Shown here: positions 55,326-64,000 of the stretch, piece by piece
Numbering within the stretch: position 1 is the stretch's first letter
Layout: the number at the start of each line of letters is the position of its first letter
NCBI RefSeq assembly: GCF_009725985.1
Contig: NZ_RCNR01000001.1
Location: forward strand, 62,001 to 126,000
Length of the DNA: 64,000 nt
Reading direction: 5' to 3'
Origin: Zobellia amurskyensis
Lineage (GTDB): Bacteria; Bacteroidota; Bacteroidia; Flavobacteriales; Flavobacteriaceae
The notes under the pieces: model-generated
What the model was told of the DNA's origin: nothing
Seen by the model: the letters and a program-made list of their open reading frames with translations, nothing else
Database searches by the model: none
Program-made: the position numbers and the translations under genes

Positions 55326-56894
55326 TTAGACTTTCTTTTGAATTGGGCCAATACCATTTTCCCAGTTTTCATTACATTCCTTAAAAAGTATCGCTTTTAA
55401 TTTTTTAGTTTTTTCAGGATGCTCTTGGGCCAAGTCATTTACTTCTTCGTAATCATCGGGAAGATAATAGAGTTGGAAAACATCTTCCTTCAGAAAATAT
55501 CGGAGCTTCCATCCTTCTTGGGTGACCAAGGCGGGCCCCATTTTAGAGCTATAAACGGTATAATCACGGAGTTTAGGCGTGCCGCCGAATAGTACCTGTG
55601 CATAAGAAACCCCATCTTTTTCATCGCGCGGGGGTACACCTACGATCTCGGCTAGGGTATTCAAAAAGTCATAGTTGCTTACCATTTGGTCCGAAACCGT
55701 ACCGGCTTTTATGTGGTCTTTCCAGTACCAGAATAGGGGAACGCGAACCCCGCCTTCCCAGTTGTCGCGTTTTTTTCCCGACATACCGTCATTGCCGTCA
55801 AAAATATCACCGGCAACGCGACTGTTGAAGCGTGTGGTGATATTATCAAATTCTTCTCCTTTTACATTGACGTTGTTTTTTGAGGTACGCCCTTTTTCGG
55901 GGTAATAAATTTCATGTCCGTTGTCGGAAGTAAAGACAATGATAGTGTTGTCAAGAATTTCCATGTCTTCGAGTTTGGAATAAATTCGGCCCACATCGTC
56001 ATCCAACATCTTTACCATAGAAGCATATTCTTTTTCCCATTGGGTCAAGTTGGGGTTATAGGCTAATTCAGGATGTACCTCGGGAACCATGGTCGGCCCG
56101 TGGGGCAACTGTGTAGGGAAATAGATAAAGAAGGGTTTATTTGTTTTTCTGGGGTGGTTGGCTTCCATAAAACCCAACATTTTTTCCATGATAATATGCT
56201 CGGAATAGACGGCTTTACCTTTCATGTTCCAGCGGTCCTTGAAATTTTCGGGAGAGTCGTATTCTGTGGTTTTGGCACAATCTACATGGGTATTTCCTGG
56301 GATTTCCACTTTTTTGCCATCTTCAAAAAGAAAAGGAGGATAAAATCCATGACAGCGGAGATGGTCATAATACCCAAAATGATGGTCCCAACCATGGCGT
56401 TCCATACGTTCCGGAGTAGTAGCAAAACCCCATTCCAATTTACCAAATTGTCCTGTGGTATATCCTGCATTTTGGGCAATTTCGCCCAAGAATACTTCGT
56501 CCTTTTCGGCGGGAAGTGCCACCTTGTGAATTTTAGCCTTGATTTCGTCTAGAGTGAGTCCGTTATCCAATTCCTTATAAATACCCGCTTTTACAATGGT
56601 CATGGCATCGCCTCCATGGCAGTCGTGCATTCCGGTTAATAGGCTGGCCCTTGCCGGAGCACAATACATAGCGCCATAAGCTCTTTCAAACTGCAAGCCT
56701 TCTGAAGCAAGCTTATCAATATTAGGCGTAGTCAGCATCTTTTGTCCGTAAGTACCGAGCATGCCGCGCCCCATGTCATCCGCATAAATAAGAACAATAT
56801 TTGGTTTTTGAACCTCTTTTTTCTGGGCCCATGAAGTTGGTAGGGTTAAAAGAATTAGAATGATATTAACCAGAAATTTTTTTGAGAAGCACAT
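55326..56894 (-). CDS. Sulfatase, S1 family, secreted
   Basis: A 522-residue sulfatase with signal peptide MCFSKKFLVNIILILLTLPTSWA. Motifs are KPNIVLIYADDMGRGMLGTY, the formylglycine site AMYCAPARASLLTG with Cys78, MHDCHGGDAMTIVKAG, FGKLEWGFATTPE and FTSDNGHEIYYPEKG. An insert between the second metal site and GRTSKNNVNVKG makes it slightly longer than average. Lys-Leu-Glu replaces the usual Lys-Trp-His/Gly sulfate-binding segment, so its site preference may differ. It is the third of three consecutive sulfatases in the susC2 operon, 28 bases after the one at 56923. Confidence 0.92.
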   Translation of the reverse strand: MCFSKKFLVNIILILLTLPTSWAQKKEVQKPNIVLIYADDMGRGMLGTYGQKMLTTPNIDKLASEGLQFERAYGAMYCAPARASLLTGMHDCHGGDAMTIVKAGIYKELDNGLTLDEIKAKIHKVALPAEKDEVFLGEIAQNAGYTTGQFGKLEWGFATTPERMERHGWDHHFGYYDHLRCHGFYPPFLFEDGKKVEIPGNTHVDCAKTTEYDSPENFKDRWNMKGKAVYSEHIIMEKMLGFMEANHPRKTNKPFFIYFPTQLPHGPTMVPEVHPELAYNPNLTQWEKEYASMVKMLDDDVGRIYSKLEDMEILDNTIIVFTSDNGHEIYYPEKGRTSKNNVNVKGEEFDNITTRFNSRVAGDIFDGNDGMSGKKRDNWEGGVRVPLFWYWKDHIKAGTVSDQMVSNYDFLNTLAEIVGVPPRDEKDGVSYAQVLFGGTPKLRDYTVYSSKMGPALVTQEGWKLRYFLKEDVFQLYYLPDDYEEVNDLAQEHPEKTKKLKAILFKECNENWENGIGPIQKKV

Positions 56895-56922
56895 TGTATA
56901 TTGCTGATTTATTGGTTTTAGT

Positions 56923-58440
56923 CTATTTTGAGAGGATGGAATTTAGAGGTAGAGGTACTTCATTCATTGTTCGCCAAGTTACTAGTTCATCAAGTAAGTT
57001 TTGAGCTAGTTTTGAATCTTCTTGGGCCAAGTTCTTAGTCTCCTTCGGGTCGCTCTTTAAGTTGTAAAGTTCCAGTTTTCCATCAGCTAAAAATTGAATT
57101 AGTTTATAATCTCCTTTTCTGATTACGGAACAAGTGCCGTTTTTGTATTGGCTTGCCAAATGCCAGAATAAGGGGCGTTCTTTAAAACTGTTTTTGTCTT
57201 TTTGAAATAGGGGAGTAAGTGATTTGCCATCAAGCTGCCCTTTGTAATCAATGTTGGCTGCATCCATTAATGTTGGAAAATAATCGGTAACGGAAATTGG
57301 AATCTTCGTTCTTCTGGCTTTTACCTTGCCGGGCCAATGGATTAAAGCAGGAACTTTTATTCCGCCTTCATAAATTTCGCCCTTGGAACCTCTTAAATTT
57401 AAATTCTCAGAAGCAATACCATGATACCCATTATCCGAAGTAATGATAATCAATGTATTTTCTTCTAAGTTGTTCTTTTTTAGGTAGGACATGATTCTTC
57501 CAATATTCTCATCCATAGATTGTACCATGGTAGCGTAACTTGCCATTCGTTCTTTGTTTTTACCTATGCCTTGACCCGTAATGGGATCACCAGGTTTTTT
57601 CATGTATTTATCAAAGAGCTCGTCGTTTCTGTTCTTTATGGGGCGATGTACCGCATAGAAATGAAGGTTGACCAAGAACGGGGCGTTTTTATGGTTGTCC
57701 ATAAATTCAATGGCATCGCTGGCAAGTCGGTCCGTGAGCCATTCGTCATCAGGTTTTGGAGATATAAAAGGATTACTGAATGGTGCGCGATATCCTCCAC
57801 GTTCGCTTTTGTAACCGCCCTCTTCCAAAGCGGGGTCTCCACGAAAAGTTCCGCCAACATTTTTAATAAAGCCCCTCCCTTCCGGATAATACTGTTTTAC
57901 GGCTGGTGTCTTATGATTTTCTACCCAAGTGAAATCTCCGGGTTGAGGTTGATTCAATTTTTGTTGGATGGGCCAGTCCATTGCCAGTTCTTTTTCTGGA
58001 TAGGGTCCCACAATATGCCATTTTCCTAAGTGGATGGATTTATAACCAGCAGTTGCCAGAGGTTCGGCGTAAATAGGGTGTTCTTTACCAACCGTCCACC
58101 TAGAGAATATGTTCTCTTGATCATCACCTCTCTCTAGTACGGGAACAGTGTAAACACCAGTTCGGAAAGATTGTTTTCCAGTAAAAAGAGCAGCTCTGGA
58201 AGGTGAGCATGTGGGATACATGTAGGCATTGTTAAATACCAAGCTCTCTTTGGCCAAAGCATCTAATGCCGGTGTCTCAAAATATGTTGAACCGTTAAAG
58301 CCTACATCGGCATAGCCGAGGTCGTCCACAAGAACAAAAATGATATTGGGCTGCTTTTCTTGTGCCCAGTTGAATAAGGGACACATCAAAAAAGCAAGAA
58401 GGTATACAGAACATTTTTTTGGAAATTTTGAACGTAGCAT
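56923..58440 (-). CDS. Sulfatase, S1 family, secreted
   Basis: A 505-residue sulfatase with a signal peptide ending near residue 26 (LLAFLMCPLFNWAQ). Motifs are QPNIIFVLVDDLGYADVGFN, the formylglycine site YPTCSPSRAALFTG with Cys78, KQSFRTGVYTVPVLERGD, LGKWHIVGPYP and ITSDNGYHGIASENLNLRG. It resembles the sulfatase at 25739. The upstream sulfatase's stop codon immediately abuts its start, so the two are probably translationally coupled. It is the second of three sulfatases in the susC2 operon. Confidence 0.93.
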   Translation of the reverse strand: MLRSKFPKKCSVYLLAFLMCPLFNWAQEKQPNIIFVLVDDLGYADVGFNGSTYFETPALDALAKESLVFNNAYMYPTCSPSRAALFTGKQSFRTGVYTVPVLERGDDQENIFSRWTVGKEHPIYAEPLATAGYKSIHLGKWHIVGPYPEKELAMDWPIQQKLNQPQPGDFTWVENHKTPAVKQYYPEGRGFIKNVGGTFRGDPALEEGGYKSERGGYRAPFSNPFISPKPDDEWLTDRLASDAIEFMDNHKNAPFLVNLHFYAVHRPIKNRNDELFDKYMKKPGDPITGQGIGKNKERMASYATMVQSMDENIGRIMSYLKKNNLEENTLIIITSDNGYHGIASENLNLRGSKGEIYEGGIKVPALIHWPGKVKARRTKIPISVTDYFPTLMDAANIDYKGQLDGKSLTPLFQKDKNSFKERPLFWHLASQYKNGTCSVIRKGDYKLIQFLADGKLELYNLKSDPKETKNLAQEDSKLAQNLLDELVTWRTMNEVPLPLNSILSK

Positions 58441-59997
58441 TTATTCCGTTTTTTTAGTGTACTTAAGAGGTGTTATACGTTTACCCGTTTTATAATCTAA
58501 TCGCCTTCCATAATAGATATAATTATCAAAAACCTCTCCTTTGCCTAAAGTTCTAGGATCGCCCTGTGCTATGAGTTCGGTTTCCATTTGGGTACGAAGC
58601 TTTGTAATGACCTCCGCATTTTCTGGTCGATCGGCGAGGTTGTCGATGCAATGGGGGTCTTTTTGAATATTGTAAAGTTCGTGCTCCGGCCTCTTATCAA
58701 AATTCATCTCAAAGAAGTGATATTCGTCATCGTCCGGTTTTAGGGAAGTGATATAACTCTTGGTAGGGGAACCGTCGGTATTCATAAAACCATATTCCGG
58801 ATTGCCAACGGGCCATCTTTCAGGTTGTATATTATGGACATATAGGAGGGAATCATTTCTAATGGCCCTAACGGGATAAGCAAGGTCAATTCCATCTTCG
58901 TTAGATCTGCCAACATCATGCCGTTCTTTTCCCAAAAGGACATGGTCTCGGGCTGCATCAATCCTACCTGATTCTGCAGTAAAAAGTTGCTTTGTGATAC
59001 TGCTTCCCGTCATTTGTTGATGAGGAGTTTCTCCGGCTACTTCCATAAACGTGGGGGCAAAATCAGAAAAGCTAACGAAATCGCTCACGGTTCGCCCAGA
59101 AATAATCTTTCCTTTCCAATACGCAATAAGGGGTATATGAAAACCTTCTTCATAAATCTGACCTTTTACCCTTGGGAAAGGCATACCATGATCGGAAGTT
59201 ATAATTACCAAGGTGTTTTTTAATAATCCTTTTTCCTCGAGAGCTTTAATTGCTTTACCCACATGAGTATCGAACCATTCCACTTCATTGGCATAATCCA
59301 ATAAATCACCACGAACAATATCATTATCTGGATAGAATGGAGGAACATCTGCTTCCTCTAGCTTTCGCCCTGCTTTTTTCCAAGAATCCAATTCGTAAAA
59401 ACGATGTGGTTCCTTAGTTCCCAACCAAAAACAAAATGGAGAGTCTTTAGAACCTTCGTTTAGAAAAGCCTCAAAATTTGCTGCATAATCAACATCGGTG
59501 ATTCCTTTGTACGGGGGTTCAAGTTTGATAGTGTTGTACTCTGGCCCAGCAGGATTGTCTTTGGTGTCATATACTCCAGGTCCCCATCCTTTACCCGTAT
59601 ACCCTACGCGATAGCCCTTTTGGGCCAATAACTGAGGATAGGTTCTGAATTCTAGCGGAAAGCGACCATTATGGTCTGCCGCTTCCTTAAGCTGCCAACT
59701 ATACTTGCCCGTTAAAATACAGGCACGTGCAGGAGAGCATTTGGGGTTACCGTTGTAAGCATTTTGAAATACTACGCCTTCTTTGGCTAAATTGTCTATT
59801 GCCGGTGTGTTGATAAATGTATCGCCATAGGCGCCGAAACTTTTCATAGAGGCATCATCTGCAATACAGAATAGAATGTTTGGACGCTCTGCTTTTACAA
59901 TAGGCTTCTCATCAGTAGGATTCGTCAAAAGTGTTAACACCCCAACGAGACCGAATTTTAGAATGGATTGAAAAATTTGAAAAGCATATGTTATCAT
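58441..59997 (-). CDS. Sulfatase, S1 family, secreted
   Basis: A 518-residue sulfatase. The N-terminus (ITYAFQIFQSILKFGLVGVL) is a signal peptide or membrane anchor without a clear lipobox. Motifs are RPNILFCIADDASMKSFGAY, the formylglycine site NPKCSPARACILTG with Cys87, KYSWQLKEAADHNG, YTGKGWGPGVYD and ITSDHGMPFPRVKG. It has an active-site Lys-Gly-Trp in place of the common Lys-Trp-His. Together with 15795 and 33124 it forms a recognisable subgroup (GAYG spacing, MPFP or RPFP after the second metal motif). It is the first sulfatase after the DUF5018-like gene, 73 bases downstream. Confidence 0.92.
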   Translation of the reverse strand: MITYAFQIFQSILKFGLVGVLTLLTNPTDEKPIVKAERPNILFCIADDASMKSFGAYGDTFINTPAIDNLAKEGVVFQNAYNGNPKCSPARACILTGKYSWQLKEAADHNGRFPLEFRTYPQLLAQKGYRVGYTGKGWGPGVYDTKDNPAGPEYNTIKLEPPYKGITDVDYAANFEAFLNEGSKDSPFCFWLGTKEPHRFYELDSWKKAGRKLEEADVPPFYPDNDIVRGDLLDYANEVEWFDTHVGKAIKALEEKGLLKNTLVIITSDHGMPFPRVKGQIYEEGFHIPLIAYWKGKIISGRTVSDFVSFSDFAPTFMEVAGETPHQQMTGSSITKQLFTAESGRIDAARDHVLLGKERHDVGRSNEDGIDLAYPVRAIRNDSLLYVHNIQPERWPVGNPEYGFMNTDGSPTKSYITSLKPDDDEYHFFEMNFDKRPEHELYNIQKDPHCIDNLADRPENAEVITKLRTQMETELIAQGDPRTLGKGEVFDNYIYYGRRLDYKTGKRITPLKYTKKTE

Positions 59998-60070
59998 AAT
60001 CCTGATTTTTACAAGAAAGTTACAAATAGTTTAAAGCGATAGGGGCCATTTATTAAATAAAACACACACC

Positions 60071-60535
60071 CTATTTATTGAATCCTGAAATAGTCAAACT
60101 CCAGATAACCTTAGTGCCATCTGCTGCGGTAACCACATAGCTGAGATTACTATTGCTAAAATCGCCTATTTCGCCCAGCGCAGGAGCTCCATTTGATGGA
60201 GCCAATGTGGCCGCCGTAGAAATATCGGCATAGCCTACCAATTCAGAAAGGCTTACCTGCGTACGTATTTCCTCTGGGAAGTCACCACTGGCATCGGGTA
60301 CCGTAATAGTGCAGGTTATCTTTTGGTTGTCAGCATCTATAGTCGTTTCCGTATCTAGTTGAATTACCTGTAGGCGGTTGTAATCTTGGGTGCCATCTAT
60401 CCACCTATATTCAAATCTAAAATTGGTGATTTCGGCATCGCTAAAGGCAGGGAGTTCTTCCAAATCCGATTTTAAGCAAGAGGTCATTGTTATGCCTACA
60501 AACAGGAACATCAAATATTTTATATGTTTTTTCAT
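60071..60535 (-). CDS. DUF5018-like surface lipoprotein, possible glycan-binding protein
   Basis: A 154-residue lipoprotein (lipobox GITMTSC, Cys20). The body is beta-rich: AEITNFRFEYRWIDG, LDTETTIDADNQKITCTITV and NLSYVVTAADGTKVIWSLTI. This resembles DUF5018-type domains often encoded next to SusD in Bacteroidota loci and thought to help bind glycan at the surface. It is short, with one beta-sandwich only. It lies 28 bases after SusD2 and 73 bases before the first sulfatase of the operon. Its function is inferred from position. Confidence 0.7.
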   Translation of the reverse strand: MKKHIKYLMFLFVGITMTSCLKSDLEELPAFSDAEITNFRFEYRWIDGTQDYNRLQVIQLDTETTIDADNQKITCTITVPDASGDFPEEIRTQVSLSELVGYADISTAATLAPSNGAPALGEIGDFSNSNLSYVVTAADGTKVIWSLTISGFNK

Positions 60536-60563
60536 CGTATGAGATTTTGTGTTGTGCGTTAAT

Positions 60564-62366
60564 TTACCAACCCGGATTTTGGTCTAATCTTTCATTAAGT
60601 ATGCGCTCATTTTCAGGAACGGGAAACAAGTAGCGCCTTGTTGAAAAACGCTTTTTCTGATTGCCCGGTTTTAGTACCACGGGTACGCTTTCAAAGCTTT
60701 TACCATCTTCGGCAATCTCAAAAAAGGTATATTCTTTGTCGTTTAATTCTGAAATGATACCGCCACCTTCTTCTTTGCCCCATCTCAATAAAGACCAATA
60801 CCTGTCGTTCTCAAAAAACAGTTCTACACGACGCTCTATTTTATACCATTCCCAAACTTGGTCTAGCGTCATTCCTGCCATAAGTTCTGGTAGTTGACCG
60901 TGTTGAACCCTTGTTTTGTTGATATATTCCACAGCAGTTTCGGCATCATTTAAACGAAGCATAACTTCAGCATAATTTAAATAGGCGCGACCTAATCTTG
61001 TAATGACCTGATGGTAGTTTGTAAAGTTTACGGCCTTATACCCTTCAATATCATAGATGCCTTTTCTGATGAAGTAACCAGAAATGGTAGAGGCTCCTGT
61101 TCCCTTGGTACTTTGGGCATAGTGCATATTACCTCCAAGTCTAGTGGTAACGGTATTCGTGAAAAGCTGAGAAGAATCTTGTACTATAGAGGCAAAGAAA
61201 CGTGCATCACGGTGTTCGTTATAAATGGCATCCGAAAGAAAACCTCCGTTTGCTTCAAAATCTTGATAGTATGATGTTTCATTCCATCTCTTTGCTACTC
61301 CGTCTGTATCTTCTACCAAATAATCATCAACTAAATCTGTGGAAGGCATTGCAGTTGTCCAACCCAAAAAAGATTCGGTGAGGTTTGGTGTTCCTTCGGT
61401 TTTTGCAACCTCCATATTGGGCACAATACGTTGCATTGGCGTCAATACACAAAGGGTAGCGTCTATATTCGTGTATAGTCCTAGAATGATTTCCGATGAG
61501 CTTAAAGCCCTGTCATAATCATTGAATATTTCACCATAATTAGTATCCAAACCATAACCTAATGCAAAAAGGTCTTCGCTTGCTTTCTTGGAAATATTGT
61601 AATAGTTTTCTTTACCACCTTCTATATAGGCTGCACCGTGTAAGGCAATCTCTGCTAACATGGCATAAGCGGCCCCTTTTGTAAGTTCTCCGGCTTCTAC
61701 ACTACTGGAAACAGGTAAATCTAAAGCAGCTTCTTGAAGATCTTTAATGATAAAATCATAGGTTTCTTTGATGGTCTCCGTTCTGGGGAGTTTTAAATCA
61801 TCTTCCTGCGTAAGAACCCTATCTACAATAACATACTTGCCGAACAAACGTGCTTTTGAGTAATACATAAGTGCACGTAGCATCTTGCCTTGAGCTATTA
61901 ATTTAGGTTTAATGTTTTCAGGAATACCTTCCGAAGCAGCGGTTTTCTCAATGATCAAATTACAATCACGAATTACTTCAAAAGAATTTTGTTTAATGGG
62001 AGATTTTAAGCCTAAAGGGGCGTTCCCATAGAAATAATAGGAGTTGTTTTTGGCCCAGCCAGCATCATAGAACTGATCTATAAGGTCTAAGGCTACTTTG
62101 TTGGCATTTACCAGTACTGTGTTATCTGTATAGTCATCATTACCGGCGCCGCCACCTTTTGGGTCTGGGTCTTCTGGGTTGACCAATAATTCCGGGAGCA
62201 CGGAATTGTAAGTGTTATAAATAAATCCTTGAGCAAGATTGGCATCGCTCCACACATCTTGTTCGGTGTACTTGTCTAAGGGTTCGGTGTTTAAAAGGTC
62301 GTCACTACATGAGAAACTCACGAAGGCGATCGAAATAGAAAACAGGGTTATATATATGTTTTTCAT
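60564..62366 (-). CDS. SusD-like surface glycan-binding lipoprotein (pair 2)
   Basis: A 600-residue SusD/RagB lipoprotein. I start it at 62366, where MKNIYITLFSISIAFVSFSC gives a clean lipoprotein signal, rather than nine codons further up in the SusC coding region. The N-terminus SDDLLNTEPLDKYTEQDVWS is typical. TPR-like helices include KLIAQGKMLRALMYYSKARL and GAAYAMLAEIALHG. The C-terminal block is RLGRAYLNYAEVMLRLNDAE, YKIERRVELFFENDRYWSLL and LDQNPGW. It is larger than SusD1 and only distantly related, so the two pairs probably take up different oligosaccharides. It starts 16 bases past the SusC2 stop. Confidence 0.94.
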   Translation of the reverse strand: MKNIYITLFSISIAFVSFSCSDDLLNTEPLDKYTEQDVWSDANLAQGFIYNTYNSVLPELLVNPEDPDPKGGGAGNDDYTDNTVLVNANKVALDLIDQFYDAGWAKNNSYYFYGNAPLGLKSPIKQNSFEVIRDCNLIIEKTAASEGIPENIKPKLIAQGKMLRALMYYSKARLFGKYVIVDRVLTQEDDLKLPRTETIKETYDFIIKDLQEAALDLPVSSSVEAGELTKGAAYAMLAEIALHGAAYIEGGKENYYNISKKASEDLFALGYGLDTNYGEIFNDYDRALSSSEIILGLYTNIDATLCVLTPMQRIVPNMEVAKTEGTPNLTESFLGWTTAMPSTDLVDDYLVEDTDGVAKRWNETSYYQDFEANGGFLSDAIYNEHRDARFFASIVQDSSQLFTNTVTTRLGGNMHYAQSTKGTGASTISGYFIRKGIYDIEGYKAVNFTNYHQVITRLGRAYLNYAEVMLRLNDAETAVEYINKTRVQHGQLPELMAGMTLDQVWEWYKIERRVELFFENDRYWSLLRWGKEEGGGIISELNDKEYTFFEIAEDGKSFESVPVVLKPGNQKKRFSTRRYLFPVPENERILNERLDQNPGW

Positions 62367-62382
62367 TGCTAATTTTTTAGAA

Positions 62383-64000
62383 TTAAAATCCAAGATTTAC
62401 ACCAAAGGAATAGGTGCGTTGTACTGGGTATCCATAACTGTTTATACCATTGTTTCCAGCTTGTACCTGTTCAGGGTCAAAGAAATCTTTCACGGGTGAA
62501 ATAGTGAATAAGTTGGTTCCACTTGCAAATACTTTGCACGAAGAAATCCATTTATTGTCAGCTAAGAATGTTTTCTTTAAGTCATAACCAAGTTGAATGT
62601 TTTTCAGTCTAAAATATTTGGCATTCTTCAAGAAGAAATCTGATGGATTGCTAACAATATCATTATTACCCCCATTTACACCTACCGAGGTTACTGGCCT
62701 TGGGTAAATTGCATCTGTATTTTCCGGAGACCAATAATCTAGCTGATAATTGTACGTAAGTCTTTTTGCCTCTGCAGCAATAAAGCGATCAAAACCAATA
62801 TATCGGTTTCCAGCACCTTGGAAAAGGCCGTTCATAAACCAACCTTTATAGCTCATATTAAAATCTATACCATAGGTAAGATGAGGTTGGGAAGGAAGAC
62901 CAACAAGTCTTTTGTCCTGTTCGTCTATTTTACCATCTCCGTTAGAATCAACATATTTAATATCGCCGCCCTGAGTTTCCGTAGAACTCAATAAACGCGG
63001 GTTGTTCAGTATTTCTTGATCGCTCTGGTACAACCCATCGGTTACGAAGATTTTTCCACCTTGCCAGTAATCGGTTCTATGGGTTTCTCTTGTATACGGG
63101 TTGTTCAGGGTAGCCTCATTTTCAGTATCTAATTGTTCCCATAGTTGGTCAAAATAAGAGACATTTCCTCCTAATCCGAATTTGAACTCATTTATACTGC
63201 CTTTATACCGAAGCGAAAGTTCGTACCCAGCTCTACGTTGTTTTGAACCAGAGCGAATTTGAGGTAATGGCTTTCCTAATGGTTGGGAATAGACATTTTG
63301 TGGACTTACTAAAAATCCGGTAGTGAGGTAATAGAAATATTCTAACGTTCCACTGAATTTATCTCCGAAAGTAGAAAAATCCAACCCGTAGTTAAAGGAC
63401 TCTCTATTGTACCAAGTAAGTTCATCTGGGTTTACCAAGTTACCTTCTGAATACCCGTTTACCAAAGAGTTGCCAATGGTGTATACACCAGATTCAAGAT
63501 TGTAGACCGGAACGTAACCAAATCTGTTTACTCCTTCTGAAACTCCTGTTTTACCATAAGAACTTCTTAATTTCAAAGAGTTGATGATATTATCTTCCTT
63601 GAGTTTTTGCATAAAGCCTTCTTCTGCAATGTTCCAAGCAAAAGACATGGCAGGAAAGAATCCCCATCTTTTTTTAGGGGCAAAGTTGTCATTACCGTCA
63701 TAACGACCACTAAGCTCAATAATGTACTTGTAATCAAAGTCATATTTTAAACGGAAAACATAACCTGCATTGGCAGCCTCGCTTTCGCTTCCATCATTGT
63801 CTTTTCCTACGGCCGGACCGGCAAAAAGTTGATCTACTGCCCCGGATAAATAATTTCTTCTAGAAGCTCCTAAGTTGGCATAGTTGCTCGTAGTCTGATT
63901 GTAAACAAAAGTGGCATCAAGACCATGCATGCCAAAAGTTCTTGAATAGGATGCGCTAGATTCAAAATACAATCTATTGCTGTAGTATGAATTTAAGCTT
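62383..64000 (-). CDS. SusC-like TonB-dependent transporter (pair 2), C-terminal part, runs off the window
   Basis: The frame is open to base 64000 and continues beyond it, so only the last 539 or so residues are seen. They form the C-terminal half of a SusC barrel: YKYIIELSGRYDGNDNFAPK, KRWGFFPAMSFAWNIAEEGF, LKLRSSYGKTGVSEGVNRFG, ESFNYGLDFSTFGDKFSGTL, DSNGDGKIDEQDKRLVGLPS and the terminal VQRTYSFGVNLGF. N-terminal plug and TonB-box regions lie outside. Together with SusD2 it would import the glycan for the downstream sulfatases and esterase. Confidence 0.94.
   Translation of the reverse strand, partial: SLNSYYSNRLYFESSASYSRTFGMHGLDATFVYNQTTSNYANLGASRRNYLSGAVDQLFAGPAVGKDNDGSESEAANAGYVFRLKYDFDYKYIIELSGRYDGNDNFAPKKRWGFFPAMSFAWNIAEEGFMQKLKEDNIINSLKLRSSYGKTGVSEGVNRFGYVPVYNLESGVYTIGNSLVNGYSEGNLVNPDELTWYNRESFNYGLDFSTFGDKFSGTLEYFYYLTTGFLVSPQNVYSQPLGKPLPQIRSGSKQRRAGYELSLRYKGSINEFKFGLGGNVSYFDQLWEQLDTENEATLNNPYTRETHRTDYWQGGKIFVTDGLYQSDQEILNNPRLLSSTETQGGDIKYVDSNGDGKIDEQDKRLVGLPSQPHLTYGIDFNMSYKGWFMNGLFQGAGNRYIGFDRFIAAEAKRLTYNYQLDYWSPENTDAIYPRPVTSVGVNGGNNDIVSNPSDFFLKNAKYFRLKNIQLGYDLKKTFLADNKWISSCKVFASGTNLFTISPVKDFFDPEQVQAGNNGINSYGYPVQRTYSFGVNLGF

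Noticed and set aside
55310-55372. 21-codon extension of the SGNH esterase
   Set aside because: It overlaps the upstream sulfatase and places charged residues before the lipoprotein signal.
56073-56552. 159-codon plus-strand open frame
   Set aside because: Antisense to the sulfatase at 55326, with no signal, domain or promoter.
57520-58029. 169-codon plus-strand open frame
   Set aside because: It lies wholly antisense to the sulfatase at 56923, has no recognisable domain and looks like a coding shadow.
62367-62393. Nine-codon extension of SusD2
   Set aside because: It overlaps the end of SusC2 and precedes a clean lipoprotein signal starting at 62366.
62383-63972. SusC2 as a complete gene starting at 63972
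   Set aside because: The codon there is an internal TTG; the frame stays open to the window edge and lacks a plug domain, so the gene is cut by the window.

Overview
The window comes from a marine member of the Bacteroidota, most likely a Flavobacteriaceae relative of Zobellia or Maribacter (inferred). The evidence is the AT-rich flavobacterial -7 promoter element TAnnTTTG, SusC/SusD pairs, an exonuclease-fused DnaE, an S16 protein with an Ala/Glu-rich tail, and a very high density of sulfatases. No tRNA, rRNA, CRISPR array or insertion sequence was seen.

The left end (1-11.2 kb) is mostly housekeeping: the start of a DUF58 gene, trxA, dnaE, rpsP-rimM, trmN6 and gcdH. Two catabolic genes sit among them: a Tat-type TIM-barrel isomerase-like protein, and a lipoprotein sulfatase whose stop overlaps the start of trmN6 by 4 bp.

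From about 11.5 kb to the right edge the window is one large polysaccharide utilisation locus for a sulfated glycan, nearly all on the minus strand. It holds 12 sulfatases (13 in the whole window), all with a Cys-type formylglycine motif. One is fused to an SMP-30/gluconolactonase-like domain and one to a PA14-like domain. The other enzymes are a GH2 beta-galactosidase-like enzyme, two GH110 alpha-1,3-galactosidase-like enzymes, a GH29 alpha-L-fucosidase-like enzyme, a GH31/GH36-like TIM barrel, a GH43-like beta-propeller with a CARDB-like tail, and an SGNH esterase. Two SusC/SusD pairs (the second SusC runs off the window), a DUF5018-like lipoprotein and a large FG-GAP/ASPIC lipoprotein provide surface capture and import. 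A GMC oxidoreductase, its gluconate-dehydrogenase-type small subunit and a Tat-type TIM-barrel protein suggest an oxidative step in the periplasm.

Right to left, the transcription units appear to be: SusC2-SusD2-DUF5018-three sulfatases-SGNH-propeller-GH31/36; sulfatase-GH29-GMC-small subunit-TIM barrel; SusC1-SusD1-terminator; sulfatase-FG-GAP; sulfatase-GH110; GH110-three sulfatases-terminator; a three-sulfatase operon including the SMP-30 fusion; and GH2. Two genes oppose this direction: a TonB-receptor-like outer-membrane protein and a protein with a cytoplasmic winged-helix-like domain, one membrane helix and a periplasmic domain. The second is a candidate membrane-bound regulator.

The likely working model is that sulfated oligosaccharides rich in alpha-1,3- and beta-linked galactose, decorated with fucose or a similar sugar, enter through SusCD, lose sulfate and possibly acyl groups stepwise, and are trimmed by exo-glycosidases. 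No endo-acting hydrolase or lyase and no sulfatase-maturing enzyme is visible. Shared motifs upstream of several operons (an 18-bp near-identical element and CATAAAC) suggest co-regulation.
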